Source: Streptomyces sp. NBC_00523
GTDB lineage: Bacteria; Actinomycetota; Actinomycetes; Streptomycetales; Streptomycetaceae
Direction of reading: 5' to 3'
DNA: 64,000 nt
Assembly: GCF_036346615.1 (NCBI RefSeq)
Contig: NZ_CP107836.1
Coordinates: 1,674,001 to 1,738,000 of the forward strand
Shown here: in pieces, positions 26,561 through 37,337 of the stretch
How the letters are laid out: each line of letters opens with the position of its first letter
How positions within the stretch are numbered: the first letter of the stretch is position 1
Program-made: the position numbers and the translations under genes
The notes under the pieces: model-generated
Seen by the model: only the letters and a program-made list of their open reading frames with translations
Database searches by the model: none
What the model was told of the DNA's origin: nothing

Positions 26561-28093
26561 TTGTCTGGTGTTCCCGGAGCCAACCCGCTCCGTGACGCCC
26601 AGGACCGACGGCTCCCGCGCATCGCGGGGCCGTCGGGCCTGGTCATCTTTGGCGTCACGGGCGATTTGTCCCGTAAAAAGCTGATGCCCGCCGTCTACGA
26701 CCTGGCCAACCGCGGCCTGTTGCCGCCGGGCTTCTCACTCATCGGTTTCGCGCGCCGCGACTGGGAGGACGAGGACTTCGCCCAGGTCGTCCACGACGCG
26801 GTCAAGGAGCATTCCCGTACGCCCTTCCGCGAAGAGGTCTGGCAGCAGCTCAGCCAGGGCATGCGCTTCGTGCAGGGCGACTTCGACGACGACGTGGCCT
26901 TCGAGACCCTCAGGGCCACGATCGAGGAGCTGGACAAGGCGCAGGGCACGGGCGGCAACTTCGCCTTCTACCTGTCCGTCCCGCCGAAGTTCTTCCCCAA
27001 GGTCGTCCAGCAGCTCAAGAAGCACGGGCTGGCCGACCAGAAGGAAGGCAGCTGGCGCCGCGCCGTCATCGAGAAGCCGTTCGGCCACGACCTGAAGAGC
27101 GCGCAGGAGCTCAACCAGATCGTGCACGACGTCTTCCCGCCGAACGAGGTCTTCCGGATCGACCACTACCTCGGCAAGGAGACCGTCCAGAACATCCTGG
27201 CGCTCCGCTTCGCCAACACGATGTTCGAGCCGATCTGGAACCGCAGTTACGTCGACCACGTGCAGATCACGATGGCCGAGGACATCGGGATCGGCGGCCG
27301 GGCCGGCTACTACGACGGCATCGGCGCCGCCCGCGACGTCATCCAGAACCACCTGCTCCAGCTGCTCGCGCTGACCGCGATGGAGGAGCCCGGCTCCTTC
27401 CACCCGAAGGCCCTGGTCGCCGAGAAGCTCAAGGTGCTCACGGCGGTGGAGCTGCCCGACGACCTGGGCAAGCACACCGTGCGCGGCCAGTACACGCACG
27501 CCTGGCAGGGCGGCGAGGAGGCCGTCGGCTATCTGGAGGAGGACGGCATCGACCCCAAGTCGAAGACCGACACCTTCGCCGCGATCAAGCTGACGATCAA
27601 CAACCGCCGCTGGGCGGGCGTCCCCTTCTACCTGCGCACCGGCAAGCGGCTCGGCCGCCGGGTCACGGAGATCGCGGTCGTCTTCAAGCGCGCCCCGTAC
27701 CTGCCGTTCGAGTCCGGCGCCACCGAGGAGCTGGGCGGCAACGCCCTGGTCATCCGGGTGCAGCCGGACGAGGGCGTCACGGTGCGGTTCGGCTCCAAGG
27801 TGCCCGGCACCTCGATGGAGGTCCGGGACGTCACGATGGACTTCGCGTACGGCGAGTCCTTCACGGAGTCCAGCCCGGAGGCGTACGAGCGGCTCATCCT
27901 CGATGTCCTGCTCGGCGACGCCAACCTCTTCCCGCGCCACCAGGAGGTCGAGCTCTCCTGGAACATCCTCGACCCGATCGAGGAGTACTGGGACAAGCAC
28001 GGCAAGCCCGCCCAGTACCCGGCCGGCACCTGGGGTCCGGCCGAGGCGGACGAGATGCTCGCACGCGACGGACGGAGCTGGCGCCGGCCATGA
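26561..28093 (+). CDS. zwf: glucose-6-phosphate 1-dehydrogenase
   Basis: 510 residues. Oxidises glucose 6-phosphate, making NADPH. Coenzyme fold GVTGDLSRKKLMPAVYDL; substrate site RIDHYLGKETVQN with the catalytic His; EKPFGHDL is the conserved phosphate loop. The start is a rare TTG at 26561, placed by homology (LSGVPGANPLRDAQDRR) and the 5-bp spacing from tal; a purine-rich AAGGGC precedes it. Confidence 0.94.
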   Translation: MSGVPGANPLRDAQDRRLPRIAGPSGLVIFGVTGDLSRKKLMPAVYDLANRGLLPPGFSLIGFARRDWEDEDFAQVVHDAVKEHSRTPFREEVWQQLSQGMRFVQGDFDDDVAFETLRATIEELDKAQGTGGNFAFYLSVPPKFFPKVVQQLKKHGLADQKEGSWRRAVIEKPFGHDLKSAQELNQIVHDVFPPNEVFRIDHYLGKETVQNILALRFANTMFEPIWNRSYVDHVQITMAEDIGIGGRAGYYDGIGAARDVIQNHLLQLLALTAMEEPGSFHPKALVAEKLKVLTAVELPDDLGKHTVRGQYTHAWQGGEEAVGYLEEDGIDPKSKTDTFAAIKLTINNRRWAGVPFYLRTGKRLGRRVTEIAVVFKRAPYLPFESGATEELGGNALVIRVQPDEGVTVRFGSKVPGTSMEVRDVTMDFAYGESFTESSPEAYERLILDVLLGDANLFPRHQEVELSWNILDPIEEYWDKHGKPAQYPAGTWGPAEADEMLARDGRSWRRP

Positions 28094-29112
28094 AGATCGA
28101 TCTCACGGAAACCACGTCCAGCAAGATCAACCAGGCGCTCATCTCGGCCCGGCGCGCGGTCGGCGCCCCGGCGATCGGGATGGTCCTCACCCTCGTCATC
28201 GTCACCGACGAGGAGAACGCCTACGACGCGCTGAAGGCGGCCAGCGACTCCTCGCGGGAGCACCCTTCGCGGATCATCGCGGTCATCAAGCGGCTCAGCC
28301 GTTCGCCGCGCACCCGCCGCGACGCGCGGCTCGACGCCGAGATCCGGGTCGGTTCCGACTCGGGCTCCGGCGAGACCGTGGTGCTCCGGCTCCACGGCGA
28401 GCTGGCCAACCACGCCCAGTCGGTCGTCCTGCCGCTGCTGCTGCCGGACGCCCCGGTGGTGCTGTGGTGGCCGCAGGACTCCCCCGCCGACCCGGCGAAG
28501 GACGCGCTCGGCGCCCTGGCCCAGCGCCGGATCACCGACACCTACTCGGCCGAGCACCCGCTCGACGAGCTGGGGGTGCGCGCCGACACGTACCGGCCCG
28601 GTGACACGGACCTGGCGTGGACGCGCATCACGCCGTGGCGTTCGATGCTGGCCGCCGCGCTCGACCAGCAGCCGGCGGAGGTCGTCTCGGCCACGGTCGA
28701 GGGCGAGTCGGACAACCCGAGCTGCGAGCTCCTTGCCATGTGGCTCGCGGACCGGCTCGGCGTGCCGGTGGAGCGCACCACGTCCGGCGGCCCGGGTCTG
28801 ACGGCCGTCCGAATGGTCACCAAGAACGGCGACATCGTCCTGGACCGGGCCGACGGCTCGCTCGCCACGCTGTGCATGGCGGGCCAGCCGGACCGCGCGG
28901 TGGCGCTCAAGCGCCGCGAGACGGCGGAGCTCCTCGCGGAGGAGCTGCGGCGGCTCGACCCGGACAACATCTACGAGTCGACCGTGAAGTTCGGCGTGGA
29001 CCGGCTGGAGAAGGCGGGTCCGGGCGAGTCCGCCAAGGCCCCCTCCCCGGCCTCCGACAAGGCCCCCGCCGCGAAGAAGGCCGCCCCGGCGAAGAAGGCG
29101 GCGGCGAAGTGA
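28090..29112 (+). CDS. opcA: OpcA, assembly/activator protein of glucose-6-phosphate dehydrogenase
   Basis: 340 residues. MKIDLTETTSSKINQALISARRAVGAPAIGMVLTLVIV opens the family domain; PDAPVVLWWPQDSP is another hallmark. OpcA binds and activates Zwf in cyanobacteria and actinobacteria. Start overlaps the zwf stop by 4 bp, matching a one-to-one complex. The last 30 residues are a Lys/Ala/Pro tail (AAKKAAPAKKAAAK) not found in all relatives. Confidence 0.95.
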   Translation: MKIDLTETTSSKINQALISARRAVGAPAIGMVLTLVIVTDEENAYDALKAASDSSREHPSRIIAVIKRLSRSPRTRRDARLDAEIRVGSDSGSGETVVLRLHGELANHAQSVVLPLLLPDAPVVLWWPQDSPADPAKDALGALAQRRITDTYSAEHPLDELGVRADTYRPGDTDLAWTRITPWRSMLAAALDQQPAEVVSATVEGESDNPSCELLAMWLADRLGVPVERTTSGGPGLTAVRMVTKNGDIVLDRADGSLATLCMAGQPDRAVALKRRETAELLAEELRRLDPDNIYESTVKFGVDRLEKAGPGESAKAPSPASDKAPAAKKAAPAKKAAAK

Positions 29113-29894
29113 CCGGAGTCCCGCAGCTCGTCGTGCACCGCGACAAGGAGCTGATGGCGCAGGCCGCCGCGGCCCGGCTGATCACGAAGATCGTGGACGC
29201 CCAGGCCGCGCGCGGCGACGCCTCGGTGGTGCTCACCGGCGGGCGCAACGGCAACGGCCTGCTGGCCGCGCTCGCCGCCGCGCCCGCCCGGGACGCGGTC
29301 GACTGGTCGCGGCTCGACCTGTGGTGGGGCGACGAGCGGTTCCTGCCGGAGGGCGACCCGGAGCGCAATGTCACGCAGGCCCGCGAGGCCCTGCTGGACG
29401 CCGTGCCCCTGGACCCCTCGCGGGTGCACGTGATGCCCGCGTCGGACGGCCCCTACGGCCCGGACGCCGACGCCGCGGCCGCGGGGTACGCGGCCGAGCT
29501 GGCGGCGGCCTCGGCGCCGCAGGACCACGGCCCGGTGCCGGAGTTCGACGTGCTGATGCTGGGCGTCGGCCCGGACACGCACGTCGCCTCGCTCTTCCCG
29601 GAACTGCCCGGGGTGCGGGAGACCGAGCGCACCGTTGTCGGTGTGCACGGTGCGCCCAAGCCGCCGCCGGTCCGGGTCTCGCTGACGCTGCCCGCCATCC
29701 GGGCGGCGCGCGAGGTGTGGCTGCTGGCGGCGGGCGAGGACAAGGCGGAGGCGGTCGCCATCGCCCTGTCCGGGGCCGGTGAGATCCAGGCGCCGGCGGC
29801 CGGTGCGTACGGCCGCGCCCGCACGCTGTGGCTGCTGGACGCGGCGGCGGCCTCCCGCCTCCCCCGCGCCCTGTATCCGCCGGCCTCCGCCTGA
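29109..29894 (+). CDS. pgl: 6-phosphogluconolactonase
   Basis: 261 residues, DevB type. Hydrolyses 6-phosphogluconolactone, the zwf product. Motifs VVLTGGRNGNGLLAALA (sugar isomerase-like loop), LWWGDERFLPEGDPERN and LMLGVGPDTHVASLFPE are present. GTG overlaps the opcA stop (GTGA). Last gene of the operon, followed by a strong terminator. Confidence 0.95.
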   Translation: MTGVPQLVVHRDKELMAQAAAARLITKIVDAQAARGDASVVLTGGRNGNGLLAALAAAPARDAVDWSRLDLWWGDERFLPEGDPERNVTQAREALLDAVPLDPSRVHVMPASDGPYGPDADAAAAGYAAELAAASAPQDHGPVPEFDVLMLGVGPDTHVASLFPELPGVRETERTVVGVHGAPKPPPVRVSLTLPAIRAAREVWLLAAGEDKAEAVAIALSGAGEIQAPAAGAYGRARTLWLLDAAAASRLPRALYPPASA

Positions 29895-29910
29895 CCGGCG
29901 GGGTTGCCCA

Positions 29911-29942
29911 GGCCCGGTCCGCCCTTCTGGGCGGACCGGGCC
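29911..29942 (+). terminator. pentose phosphate operon terminator
   Basis: A perfect 14-bp stem (GGCCCGGTCCGCCC/GGGCGGACCGGGCC) with a TTCT loop, 16 bp after the pgl stop. Confidence 0.88.
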
Positions 29943-29980
29943 GGCGCGTTTCCGGGGCGGTACGTGAAAGGCTCGGCCCC

Positions 29981-30337
29981 ATGCGTATCGGAACCGTGGT
30001 GATGGGCGCGTCGGACGTGGCGCGGGCGGCGGCCTTCTGGAAGGCGGCCCTGGGCTACGTGGAGCGGGAACCGGCCACGGACGACTGGGTGGTCCTGGTC
30101 CCCGCCGAGGGCCCGGGCGTCGGGCTCTCGCTGGGCCGCAGCGACTCCCCGGTGCAGGAGGTGCCCCGGGTCCACCTGGACCTGTACACGGAGGAGCAGG
30201 ACGCCGAGGTGGCCCGGCTGCTCGCGCTGGGCGCGGCCGAGACCGACTGGGAGCTGTATCCGGAGGACCCGGACTTCGTGGTGCTGGCGGACCCTGAGGG
30301 CAATCGCTTCTGCGTCATCGACACGACGCACGGCTGA
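29981..30337 (+). CDS. VOC-superfamily protein
   Basis: 118 residues, one VOC module: MRIGTVVMGASDVARAAAFWKAALGY, RVHLDLYTEEQDAEV and the end VVLADPEGNRFCVIDTTHG, closely like the gene at 11423. No ribosome binding site is seen; the 14 bases ending at its ATG (GGCTCGGCCCCATG) are the same as those before the start at 48037. Substrate unknown. Convergent with pgi across a terminator. Confidence 0.86.
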   Translation: MRIGTVVMGASDVARAAAFWKAALGYVEREPATDDWVVLVPAEGPGVGLSLGRSDSPVQEVPRVHLDLYTEEQDAEVARLLALGAAETDWELYPEDPDFVVLADPEGNRFCVIDTTHG

Positions 30338-30366
30338 GGGGCCCCACCGGTCCGGCGGGGCCCCTC
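30336..30366. terminator. bidirectional terminator
   Basis: A 10-bp stem GAGGGGCCCC/GGGGCCCCTC extended internally by CCGG/CCGG. It begins at the last base of the VOC stop codon and serves both that gene and pgi. Confidence 0.8.
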
Positions 30367-30375
30367 GGGCGGGAC

Positions 30376-32037
30376 TCAGCGCCCGCGCAGCTCGCGGTAC
30401 GTCGAGACGAGCGCGGCGGTCGAGCTGTCCAGCTGCTCGCCGCCCTTGCCCTCGGTCAGGACGGGCTCGATCTTCTTGGCGAGGACCTTGCCGAGCTCGA
30501 CGCCCCACTGGTCGAAGGAGTCGATGTTCCAGATGGCTCCCTGGACGAAGACCTTGTGCTCGTACAGGGCGATCAGCTGGCCGAGCACGGACGGGGTGAG
30601 CCGGTCGGCGAGGATCGTCGTCGTGGGGTGGTTGCCCCGGAACGTCTTGTGCGCCACCAGCTCCTCGGGGACGCCCTCGGCGCGGACCTCGTCGGGCGTC
30701 TTGCCGAAGGCGAGGGCCTGGGTCTGGGCGAAGAAGTTGGCCATCAGCAGGTCGTGCTGGGCGACGAGCCCGGGCAGCAGGTCCTCGACCGGCTGCGCGA
30801 AGCCGATGAAGTCGGCCGGGATCACCTTCGTACCCTGGTGGATCAGCTGGTAGTAGGCGTGCTGGCCGTTGGTGCCGGGGGTGCCCCAGACGACCGGTCC
30901 GGTCTGCCAGTCGACGGGGTTGCCGTCGCGGTCCACGGACTTGCCGTTGGACTCCATGTCCAGCTGCTGGAGGTACGCGGTGAACTTCGACAGGTAGTGG
31001 CTGTAGGGCAGCACCGCGTGCGACTGGGCGTCGAAGAACGCGCCGTACCAGACGCCCAGCAGGCCGAGCAGCAGCGGGGCGTTCTCCTCGGCCGGGGCGG
31101 TGCGGAAGTGCTCGTCCACGAGGTGGAAGCCGTCGAGCATCTCGCGGAACCGGTCCGGGCCGATGGCGATCATCAGCGAGAGGCCGATGGCGGAGTCGTA
31201 CGAGTAGCGGCCGCCGACCCAGTCCCAGAACTCGAACATGTTGGCCGTGTCGATGCCGAAGTCCGCGACCTTCTCCGCGTTGGTCGACAGCGCCACGAAG
31301 TGCTTGGCGACGGCGTCCTGACCGGCCCTCAGGCCGGTGAGCAGCCAGTTGCGGGCGGAGGTGGCGTTGGTGATCGTCTCGATGGTGGTGAAGGTCTTCG
31401 AGGCGATGATGAACAGCGTCTCGGCCGGGTCGAGGTCGCGGACGGCCTCGTGCAGGTCGGCGCCGTCCACGTTGGAGACGAAGCGGAAGGTGAGCGAGCG
31501 GTCCGTGAAGGAGCGCAGCACCTCGTACGCCATGGCGGGGCCCAGGTCCGAGCCGCCGATGCCGATGTTGACGATGTTCTTGATGGGCTTGCCGGTGTGA
31601 CCGGTCCACTCCCCCGACCTGATCCGGTCGGAGAACGCCGCCATCTTGTCGAGCACCGCGTGCACCGCCGGCACCACGTTCTCGCCGTCGACCTCGACGA
31701 CGGCCTCGCGCGGGGCTCGCAGCGCGGTGTGCAGGACCGCCCGGTCCTCGGTGGTGTTGATCTTGTCGCCGCGGAACATGGCGTCCCGCAGCCCGAACAC
31801 GTCGGTGGCCGCGGCGAGTTCGCGCAGGAGGGTCAGCGTCTCGTCGGTGACGAGGTGCTTGGAGTAGTCGAGGTGCAGGTCGCCGACCCGCAGGGTGTAC
31901 CCGGTGCCGCGCTCCGGGTCGTCCGCGAACAACTCGCGCAGACCGGTCGGCCCGAGCTGCTCACGGTGCTTCCCCAGCGCCGCCCATTCCGGCGTCTGGT
32001 TGAGCCTGGTACGGCTAGTTGCGTTCATCCCGGACAT
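30376..32037 (-). CDS. pgi: glucose-6-phosphate isomerase
   Basis: 553 residues. Interconverts glucose 6-phosphate and fructose 6-phosphate. Signature segments: [86 protein letters not shown] (catalytic Glu/His region) and the C-terminal signature [14 protein letters not shown] with the catalytic Lys nearby. ATG at 32037 has GAGAGAAG about 8 nt upstream; ATG at 32028 is an alternative. Confidence 0.96.
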   Translation of the reverse strand: MSGMNATSRTRLNQTPEWAALGKHREQLGPTGLRELFADDPERGTGYTLRVGDLHLDYSKHLVTDETLTLLRELAAATDVFGLRDAMFRGDKINTTEDRAVLHTALRAPREAVVEVDGENVVPAVHAVLDKMAAFSDRIRSGEWTGHTGKPIKNIVNIGIGGSDLGPAMAYEVLRSFTDRSLTFRFVSNVDGADLHEAVRDLDPAETLFIIASKTFTTIETITNATSARNWLLTGLRAGQDAVAKHFVALSTNAEKVADFGIDTANMFEFWDWVGGRYSYDSAIGLSLMIAIGPDRFREMLDGFHLVDEHFRTAPAEENAPLLLGLLGVWYGAFFDAQSHAVLPYSHYLSKFTAYLQQLDMESNGKSVDRDGNPVDWQTGPVVWGTPGTNGQHAYYQLIHQGTKVIPADFIGFAQPVEDLLPGLVAQHDLLMANFFAQTQALAFGKTPDEVRAEGVPEELVAHKTFRGNHPTTTILADRLTPSVLGQLIALYEHKVFVQGAIWNIDSFDQWGVELGKVLAKKIEPVLTEGKGGEQLDSSTAALVSTYRELRGR

Positions 32038-32139
32038 CAGCCCACTTCTCTCGTCACCGCAGTTCCCCGCTGCCCCTCCAACCTAATTGATCAGGCGGCC
32101 GGACGTGACGGCGGCAGGCTGCGGCGCGACGGAAGCATT

Positions 32140-32170
32140 CCGGCCGGGCACCCAGAGGGTGTCCGGCCGG
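32140..32170 (-). terminator. terminator after the RbpA-family gene
   Basis: A 14-bp stem with one G-U pair (CCGGCCGGGCACCC/GGGTGTCCGGCCGG) and an AGA loop, 10 bp past the stop codon. Confidence 0.8.
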
Positions 32171-32179
32171 TGAACGTCT

Positions 32180-32515
32180 TCAGATCTCGCCGCGGAGCTT
32201 CGCCAGGGCCTCGGCGAGGATGGCCTCGCCGTCCGCGTCGCTGCGGCGCTCGCGTACGTACGCGAGGTGCGTCTTGTACGGTTCGGTGCGCGGCGGGTCG
32301 GGCGGGCTCTCCGGGTCCTGGCCGGCCGGGAAACCGCACCGCGGGCAGTCCCAGGTGTCCGGTACCTGCGCGTCATGGGCGAAGCTGGGCTGCGTCTCGT
32401 GCCCGTTCGAGCACCAGAAGGAGATGCGGAGCCGTGGCGCGGACTCGCCGCGCTCGGCCTCCCCCATCGGCCCCGCCCCGACCCGGCTTCCCCGGATCGC
32501 GTTGCCACTTGCCAC
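32180..32515 (-). CDS. RbpA-family RNA polymerase-binding protein (paralogue)
   Basis: 111 residues. The layout follows RbpA: short N-terminal tail with AIRGSRVGAG, a core with FAHDAQVPDTWDCPRCG, and the sigma-interacting end PYKTHLAYVRERRSDADGEAILAEALAKLRGEI. A zinc site is suggested by FWCSNGH and WDCPRCG. RbpA binds RNA polymerase and the primary sigma factor and stimulates initiation. It differs from the classical Streptomyces RbpA (no RTHWDMLMERR), so it is probably a second family member with its own role. Start is GTG at 32515 with GGGAG upstream. Confidence 0.8.
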   Translation of the reverse strand: MASGNAIRGSRVGAGPMGEAERGESAPRLRISFWCSNGHETQPSFAHDAQVPDTWDCPRCGFPAGQDPESPPDPPRTEPYKTHLAYVRERRSDADGEAILAEALAKLRGEI

Positions 32516-32554
32516 GGTCGTAACTCCCTGCGTGATGGTGCTCGAAGATGCCCC

Positions 32555-32583
32555 AGTCTACGTAAGGCCCAACGCGCGTCCAG
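32555..32583 (-). promoter_or_regulatory. promoter of the RbpA-family gene
   Basis: Reverse strand CTGGAC (32583-32578), 17-bp spacer, TAGACT (32560-32555), about 40 bp before the GTG. Fits a primary-sigma promoter. No GGAAT-N18-GTT (SigR) pattern was seen here. Confidence 0.55.
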
Positions 32584-32624
32584 TGAAAGGAGTTACACCG
32601 TCACCGGGAAACACGCACGACGGG

Positions 32625-32861
32625 TCAGCTGTCCAGCTTGATGAGCAGACCAAGCACCACGATGCACGCGAACCAGCCCAGACCGACCACGACGGTGATG
32701 CGGTCGAGGTTGCGCTCGGCGACCGAGGAGCCGCCGACGGAGGACTGCATGCCGCCACCGAACATGTCGGAGAGACCGCCGCCCTTGCCCTTGTGCATGA
32801 GCACCAGCAGCATCAGCAGCAGGCTGAAGACGATCAGGGCGATCTCGAACCCCAGAATCAC
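32625..32861 (-). CDS. secG: SecG, SecYEG translocon subunit
   Basis: 78 residues with two membrane helices separated by a Gly/Ser-rich cytoplasmic loop (HKGKGGGLSDMFGGGMQSSVGGSSVAERNLDRIT), the SecG signature. GTG start. Lies downstream of tpiA after a hairpin. Confidence 0.95.
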   Translation of the reverse strand: MILGFEIALIVFSLLLMLLVLMHKGKGGGLSDMFGGGMQSSVGGSSVAERNLDRITVVVGLGWFACIVVLGLLIKLDS

Positions 32862-32906
32862 GGCTGGTCCCTACTTTCCGGAAATACCGACTGCTAGTGC
32901 GAACTA

Positions 32907-32939
32907 CGGGGGCCGGGAGGTCGCCCTCCCCGGCCCCCG
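32907..32939 (-). terminator. hairpin between tpiA and secG
   Basis: An 11-bp perfect stem (CGGGGGCCGGG/CCCGGCCCCCG), extended by AGG/CCT with a bulge, 33 bp after the tpiA stop. Likely ends or reduces transcription from the glycolytic genes. Confidence 0.7.
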
Positions 32940-32971
32940 CAAGGGTACGACGGATCCGCGCTACCGCATAC

Positions 32972-33748
32972 TCACTGGTCGCGGAAGCGGACGATCTTGA
33001 CGAACTCGTCCGCGTCGAGCGCCGCGCCGCCGATCAGGGCGCCGTCGACGTCGGGCTGGGCCATGATCGCGGCCACGTTGCCGGACTTCACCGAGCCGCC
33101 GTACTGGATGCGGACCGCGTCGGCCAGCTCCTGCGAGTACAACTCGGCGAGGCGGACACGGATCGCACCGCAGACCTCCTGCGCGTCCTCCGGGGTGGCG
33201 ACCTCGCCGGTGCCGATGGCCCAGACCGGCTCGTAGGCGATCACGATGGACTCGGCCTGCTCGGCCGGGATGTCCTTCAGGGCGCCTTCGAGCTGCGCGA
33301 GGGTGTACGCGACCTGGTCGCCGGCCTTGCGGACGTCCAGGCCCTCGCCGACGCAGAGGATCGGGGTCAGGCCGTGCTTGTACGCGGCCTTCACCTTGGC
33401 GTTGCAGACCTCGTCGGTCTCGGCGTGGTACTGGCGGCGCTCGCTGTGGCCGACGGCGACGAAGGTGCACTTCAGCTTGGCGAGCATGGGGCCGGAGATC
33501 TCACCGGTGTACGCGCCGGAGTCCTGCGCCGAGATGTCCTGGGCGCCGTACTTGATCTTCAGCTTGTCGCCGTCGACCAGCGTCTGCACGGAGCGCAGGT
33601 CGGTGAAGGGCGGCAGGACGGCGACCTCTACGGCGTCGTAGTCCTTGTCGGCCAGGGCGAAGGCGAGCTTCTGGACGTGGGCGATGGCCTCGAGGTGGTT
33701 GAGGTTCATCTTCCAGTTGCCCGCCATCAGCGGGGTGCGAGTGGTCAT
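32972..33748 (-). CDS. tpiA: triosephosphate isomerase
   Basis: 258 residues. Active-site Lys13 (NWKMN), His101 (VGHSERR) and Glu173 ([11 protein letters not shown]) are all present, as is the phosphate-binding loop [11 protein letters not shown]. Starts 6 bp after the pgk stop. Confidence 0.97.
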   Translation of the reverse strand: MTTRTPLMAGNWKMNLNHLEAIAHVQKLAFALADKDYDAVEVAVLPPFTDLRSVQTLVDGDKLKIKYGAQDISAQDSGAYTGEISGPMLAKLKCTFVAVGHSERRQYHAETDEVCNAKVKAAYKHGLTPILCVGEGLDVRKAGDQVAYTLAQLEGALKDIPAEQAESIVIAYEPVWAIGTGEVATPEDAQEVCGAIRVRLAELYSQELADAVRIQYGGSVKSGNVAAIMAQPDVDGALIGGAALDADEFVKIVRFRDQ

Positions 33749-33754
33749 GAAAGG

Positions 33755-34966
33755 TCAGTCCTCCAGAGCGGCGAGGCCGGGAAGCGTCTTGCCCTCGAGG
33801 TATTCGAGGCTGGCGCCGCCACCGGTCGAGATGTGTCCGAACGCGTTCTCGTCGAAGCCCAGGATGCGGACCGCGGCGGCGGAGTCGCCACCGCCGACCA
33901 CGCTGAAGCCCGAGGAGTCGACGAGGGCCTGGGCGACGGCCCGGGTGCCCTCGGCGAAGTCGGGGTGCTCGAAGACGCCCATCGGGCCGTTCCAGAAGAC
34001 GGTGGCCGCGTCGGCGAGCTTCGATGCGTAGAGCTTGTTGGTCTCCGGACCGTTGTCCAGGCCCATCTGCCCGGCCGGCATGGCGTCGGCGGCGACGGTC
34101 TCCGGGTGGGTCGGGGCCTTGGTCTTCAGGTCCGGGAAGGCGGGCGCGACGACGACGTCGACGGGGAGTACGAACTCCACGCCCTTCGCCTCGGCGCGCC
34201 GCAGGTACTCCTGGACCGCCGGGATCTGGTCCTCCTGGAGCAGCGAGCTGCCGACCTCGTGGCCCTGGGCCTTGAGGAAGGTGTACGCCATGCCGCCCCC
34301 GATGAGGATGCGGTCGGCGCGCTCAAGGAGGTGGTCGATGACGCCGAGCTTGTCGGAGACCTTGGCGCCGCCGAGGACCACCGCGTAGGGCCGCTGCACG
34401 TCGTCGGTGAGCTTCTTCAGGACGCCGACCTCGGTGGCGATGAGGTCGCCGGCCGCGTGCGGGAGGCGGGCCGGGAGGTCGAAGACCGAGGCGTGCTTGC
34501 GGTGCACGGCGCCGAAGCCGTCGCCCACGTACAGGTCCGCCAGCTCGGCGAGCTGGTCCGCGAAGGCGCCGCGCTCGGCGTCGTCCTTGGAGGTCTCGCC
34601 GGGGTTGAAGCGGAGGTTCTCGATGACCGCGACCTGGCCGTCGGTCAGCGCGGCGACGGTGGCGCGGGCGGACTCGCCGACCGTGTCGGTCGCGAACGCG
34701 ACGTCGGCGCCGAGCAGTTCGCCGAGCCGGGTGGCGGCGGGGGCCAGCGAGAACGCCGGGTCCGGGGCACCCTTGGGGCGGCCCAGGTGCGAGGCGACGA
34801 CGACCCGGGCGCCGGCCTCGGCCAGCTTGCGGACGGTCGGGGTGACGGCGCGGATGCGGCCGTCGTCGGTGATGGTGGTGCCGCTCAGCGGCACGTTGAG
34901 GTCGGCGCGGACGAATACCCGCTTGCCGGCGACCCCTTCGGCGAGAAGTGCGTCGATCGTCTTCAT
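33755..34966 (-). CDS. pgk: phosphoglycerate kinase
   Basis: 403 residues. N-terminal RVFVRADLNVPLSG, VVASHLGRPKGAPD and the C-terminal nucleotide loop VVGGGDSAAAVR followed by HISTGGGASLEYLEGKTLPG. Makes ATP from 1,3-bisphosphoglycerate. Second gene of gap-pgk-tpiA; separated from gap by a large hairpin. Confidence 0.97.
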   Translation of the reverse strand: MKTIDALLAEGVAGKRVFVRADLNVPLSGTTITDDGRIRAVTPTVRKLAEAGARVVVASHLGRPKGAPDPAFSLAPAATRLGELLGADVAFATDTVGESARATVAALTDGQVAVIENLRFNPGETSKDDAERGAFADQLAELADLYVGDGFGAVHRKHASVFDLPARLPHAAGDLIATEVGVLKKLTDDVQRPYAVVLGGAKVSDKLGVIDHLLERADRILIGGGMAYTFLKAQGHEVGSSLLQEDQIPAVQEYLRRAEAKGVEFVLPVDVVVAPAFPDLKTKAPTHPETVAADAMPAGQMGLDNGPETNKLYASKLADAATVFWNGPMGVFEHPDFAEGTRAVAQALVDSSGFSVVGGGDSAAAVRILGFDENAFGHISTGGGASLEYLEGKTLPGLAALED

Positions 34967-34990
34967 CTGTCTGGACTCCTTGGAGGACGA

Positions 34991-35049
34991 GTGAGCATGC
35001 GAGGGGGCTCGAACAGCGCAGCGTCGCGCTGTTCGAGCCCCGTGCTCAC
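34991..35049 (-). terminator. large stem-loop between gap and pgk
   Basis: An inner perfect 16-bp stem (35004-35019 with 35026-35041) and an outer 7-bp stem (GTGAGCA/TGCTCAC, 34991-34997 with 35043-35049). It lies in the 111-bp gap-pgk spacer and has no U-tract. It may act as partial terminator or RNA processing/stability element. Confidence 0.65.
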
Positions 35050-35077
35050 ATCGAGATGCCTGCCGGTGCGGCGGTGC

Positions 35078-36103
<1,026 letters not shown>

Positions 36104-36219
36104 TTAGGTACGCCGGTTTTCGACGCCGGCGAGTTGTATGGGATGTCCCCGACCGCCTCCGACCCTACCTCTCCGGAGCCGCCGGGGTGACATCGAGCGG
36201 TGCCGTAAGAACGCGGGAA

Positions 36220-36247
36220 GCCCGTACTCCCCAGTAGGAATACGGGC
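36220..36247 (-). terminator. possible terminator after whiA
   Basis: GCCCGTA (36220-36226) pairs with TACGGGC (36241-36247), with partial further pairing inside the loop. It lies between whiA and gap. Weaker than the other hairpins here. Confidence 0.5.
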
Positions 36248-36347
36248 CTCCGGGTGCCGTACGGCCCCCTCTGCGGCAATTACGCAGCGTCAACGGCCGC
36301 GAGCCGGCGGGCCGTTCCCCTCGCGGGGCGCGTACCGCCGGTACGGC

Positions 36348-37337
36348 TCAGCCGACCAGACCGTCGGCCAGCTCTTCGCTGAGAGTGGATTCCGTGCCGG
36401 GGATGCCCAGGTCCTGGGCCCGCTTGTCGGCCATCGCGAGGAGCCGGCGGATGCGGCCCGCGACCGCGTCCTTGGTCAGCGGCGGGTCGGCGAGGGCGCC
36501 CAGCTCCTCCAGCGACGCCTGCTTGTGCTCCATGCGCAGCCGCCCGGCGGCCGCCAGGTGCTCCGGGACCTCCTCGCCCAGGATCTCCAGGGCGCGGCCG
36601 ACCCGGGCGCCCGCGGCGACCGCGGCCCGGGCGGAGCGGCGCAGGTTAGCGTCGTCGAAGTTGGCGAGGCGGTTCGCGGTGGCCCGGACCTCGCGGCGCA
36701 TCCGGCGCTCCTCCCAGGCCAGCACCGACTCATGGGCGCCGAGCCGGGTGAGCAGAGCGCCGATCGCGTCGCCGTCGCGGACGACGACCCGGTCCACGCC
36801 GCGCACCTCGCGGGCCTTGGCCGCGATGGAGAGCCGGCGGGCGGCGCCGACCAGGGCGAGCGCGGCCTCCGGGCCGGGGCAGGTGACCTCCAGCGAGGAG
36901 GAGCGGCCGGGCTCGGTGAGCGAGCCGTGCGCCAGGAACGCCCCGCGCCAGGCGGCCTCGGCGTCGCAGGTGGCCCCCGAGACCACCTGCGGGGGGAGGC
37001 CGCGGATGGGGCGGCCCCGGCCGTCGACCAGGCCTGTCTGGCGCGCCAGCTGATCGCCGCCCGCCACCACCCGTACGACGTAGCGCGAGCCGCGCCGCAG
37101 CCCGCCGGGGGCCATCACGATGAGCTCCGAGCTGTGCCCGAAGATCTCCAGGATGTCCCGCTTGAGCCGGCGCGCCGCCATCGCGGTGTCCAGCTCCGCC
37201 TCGATCACGATCCGGCCGCTCACCAGGTGGAGCCCGCCCGCGAACCGGAGAATCGCCGAGACCTCTGCCTTCCTGCAGCAGGTCCGGGTCACGGGAAGCC
37301 GGGAGACTTCGTCCTTCACCGCCGGCGTCATCGCCAT
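36348..37337 (-). CDS. whiA: WhiA sporulation regulator
   Basis: 329 residues. N-terminal LAGLIDADG-type fold without nuclease residues ([47 protein letters not shown]) and a C-terminal helix-turn-helix ([30 protein letters not shown]). WhiA works with WhiB at sporulation-septation promoters in Streptomyces. Start overlaps yvcK by 10 bp (4 bp if the second ATG is used), in the conserved uvrC-rapZ-yvcK-whiA order. Confidence 0.97.
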   Translation of the reverse strand: MAMTPAVKDEVSRLPVTRTCCRKAEVSAILRFAGGLHLVSGRIVIEAELDTAMAARRLKRDILEIFGHSSELIVMAPGGLRRGSRYVVRVVAGGDQLARQTGLVDGRGRPIRGLPPQVVSGATCDAEAAWRGAFLAHGSLTEPGRSSSLEVTCPGPEAALALVGAARRLSIAAKAREVRGVDRVVVRDGDAIGALLTRLGAHESVLAWEERRMRREVRATANRLANFDDANLRRSARAAVAAGARVGRALEILGEEVPEHLAAAGRLRMEHKQASLEELGALADPPLTKDAVAGRIRRLLAMADKRAQDLGIPGTESTLSEELADGLVG

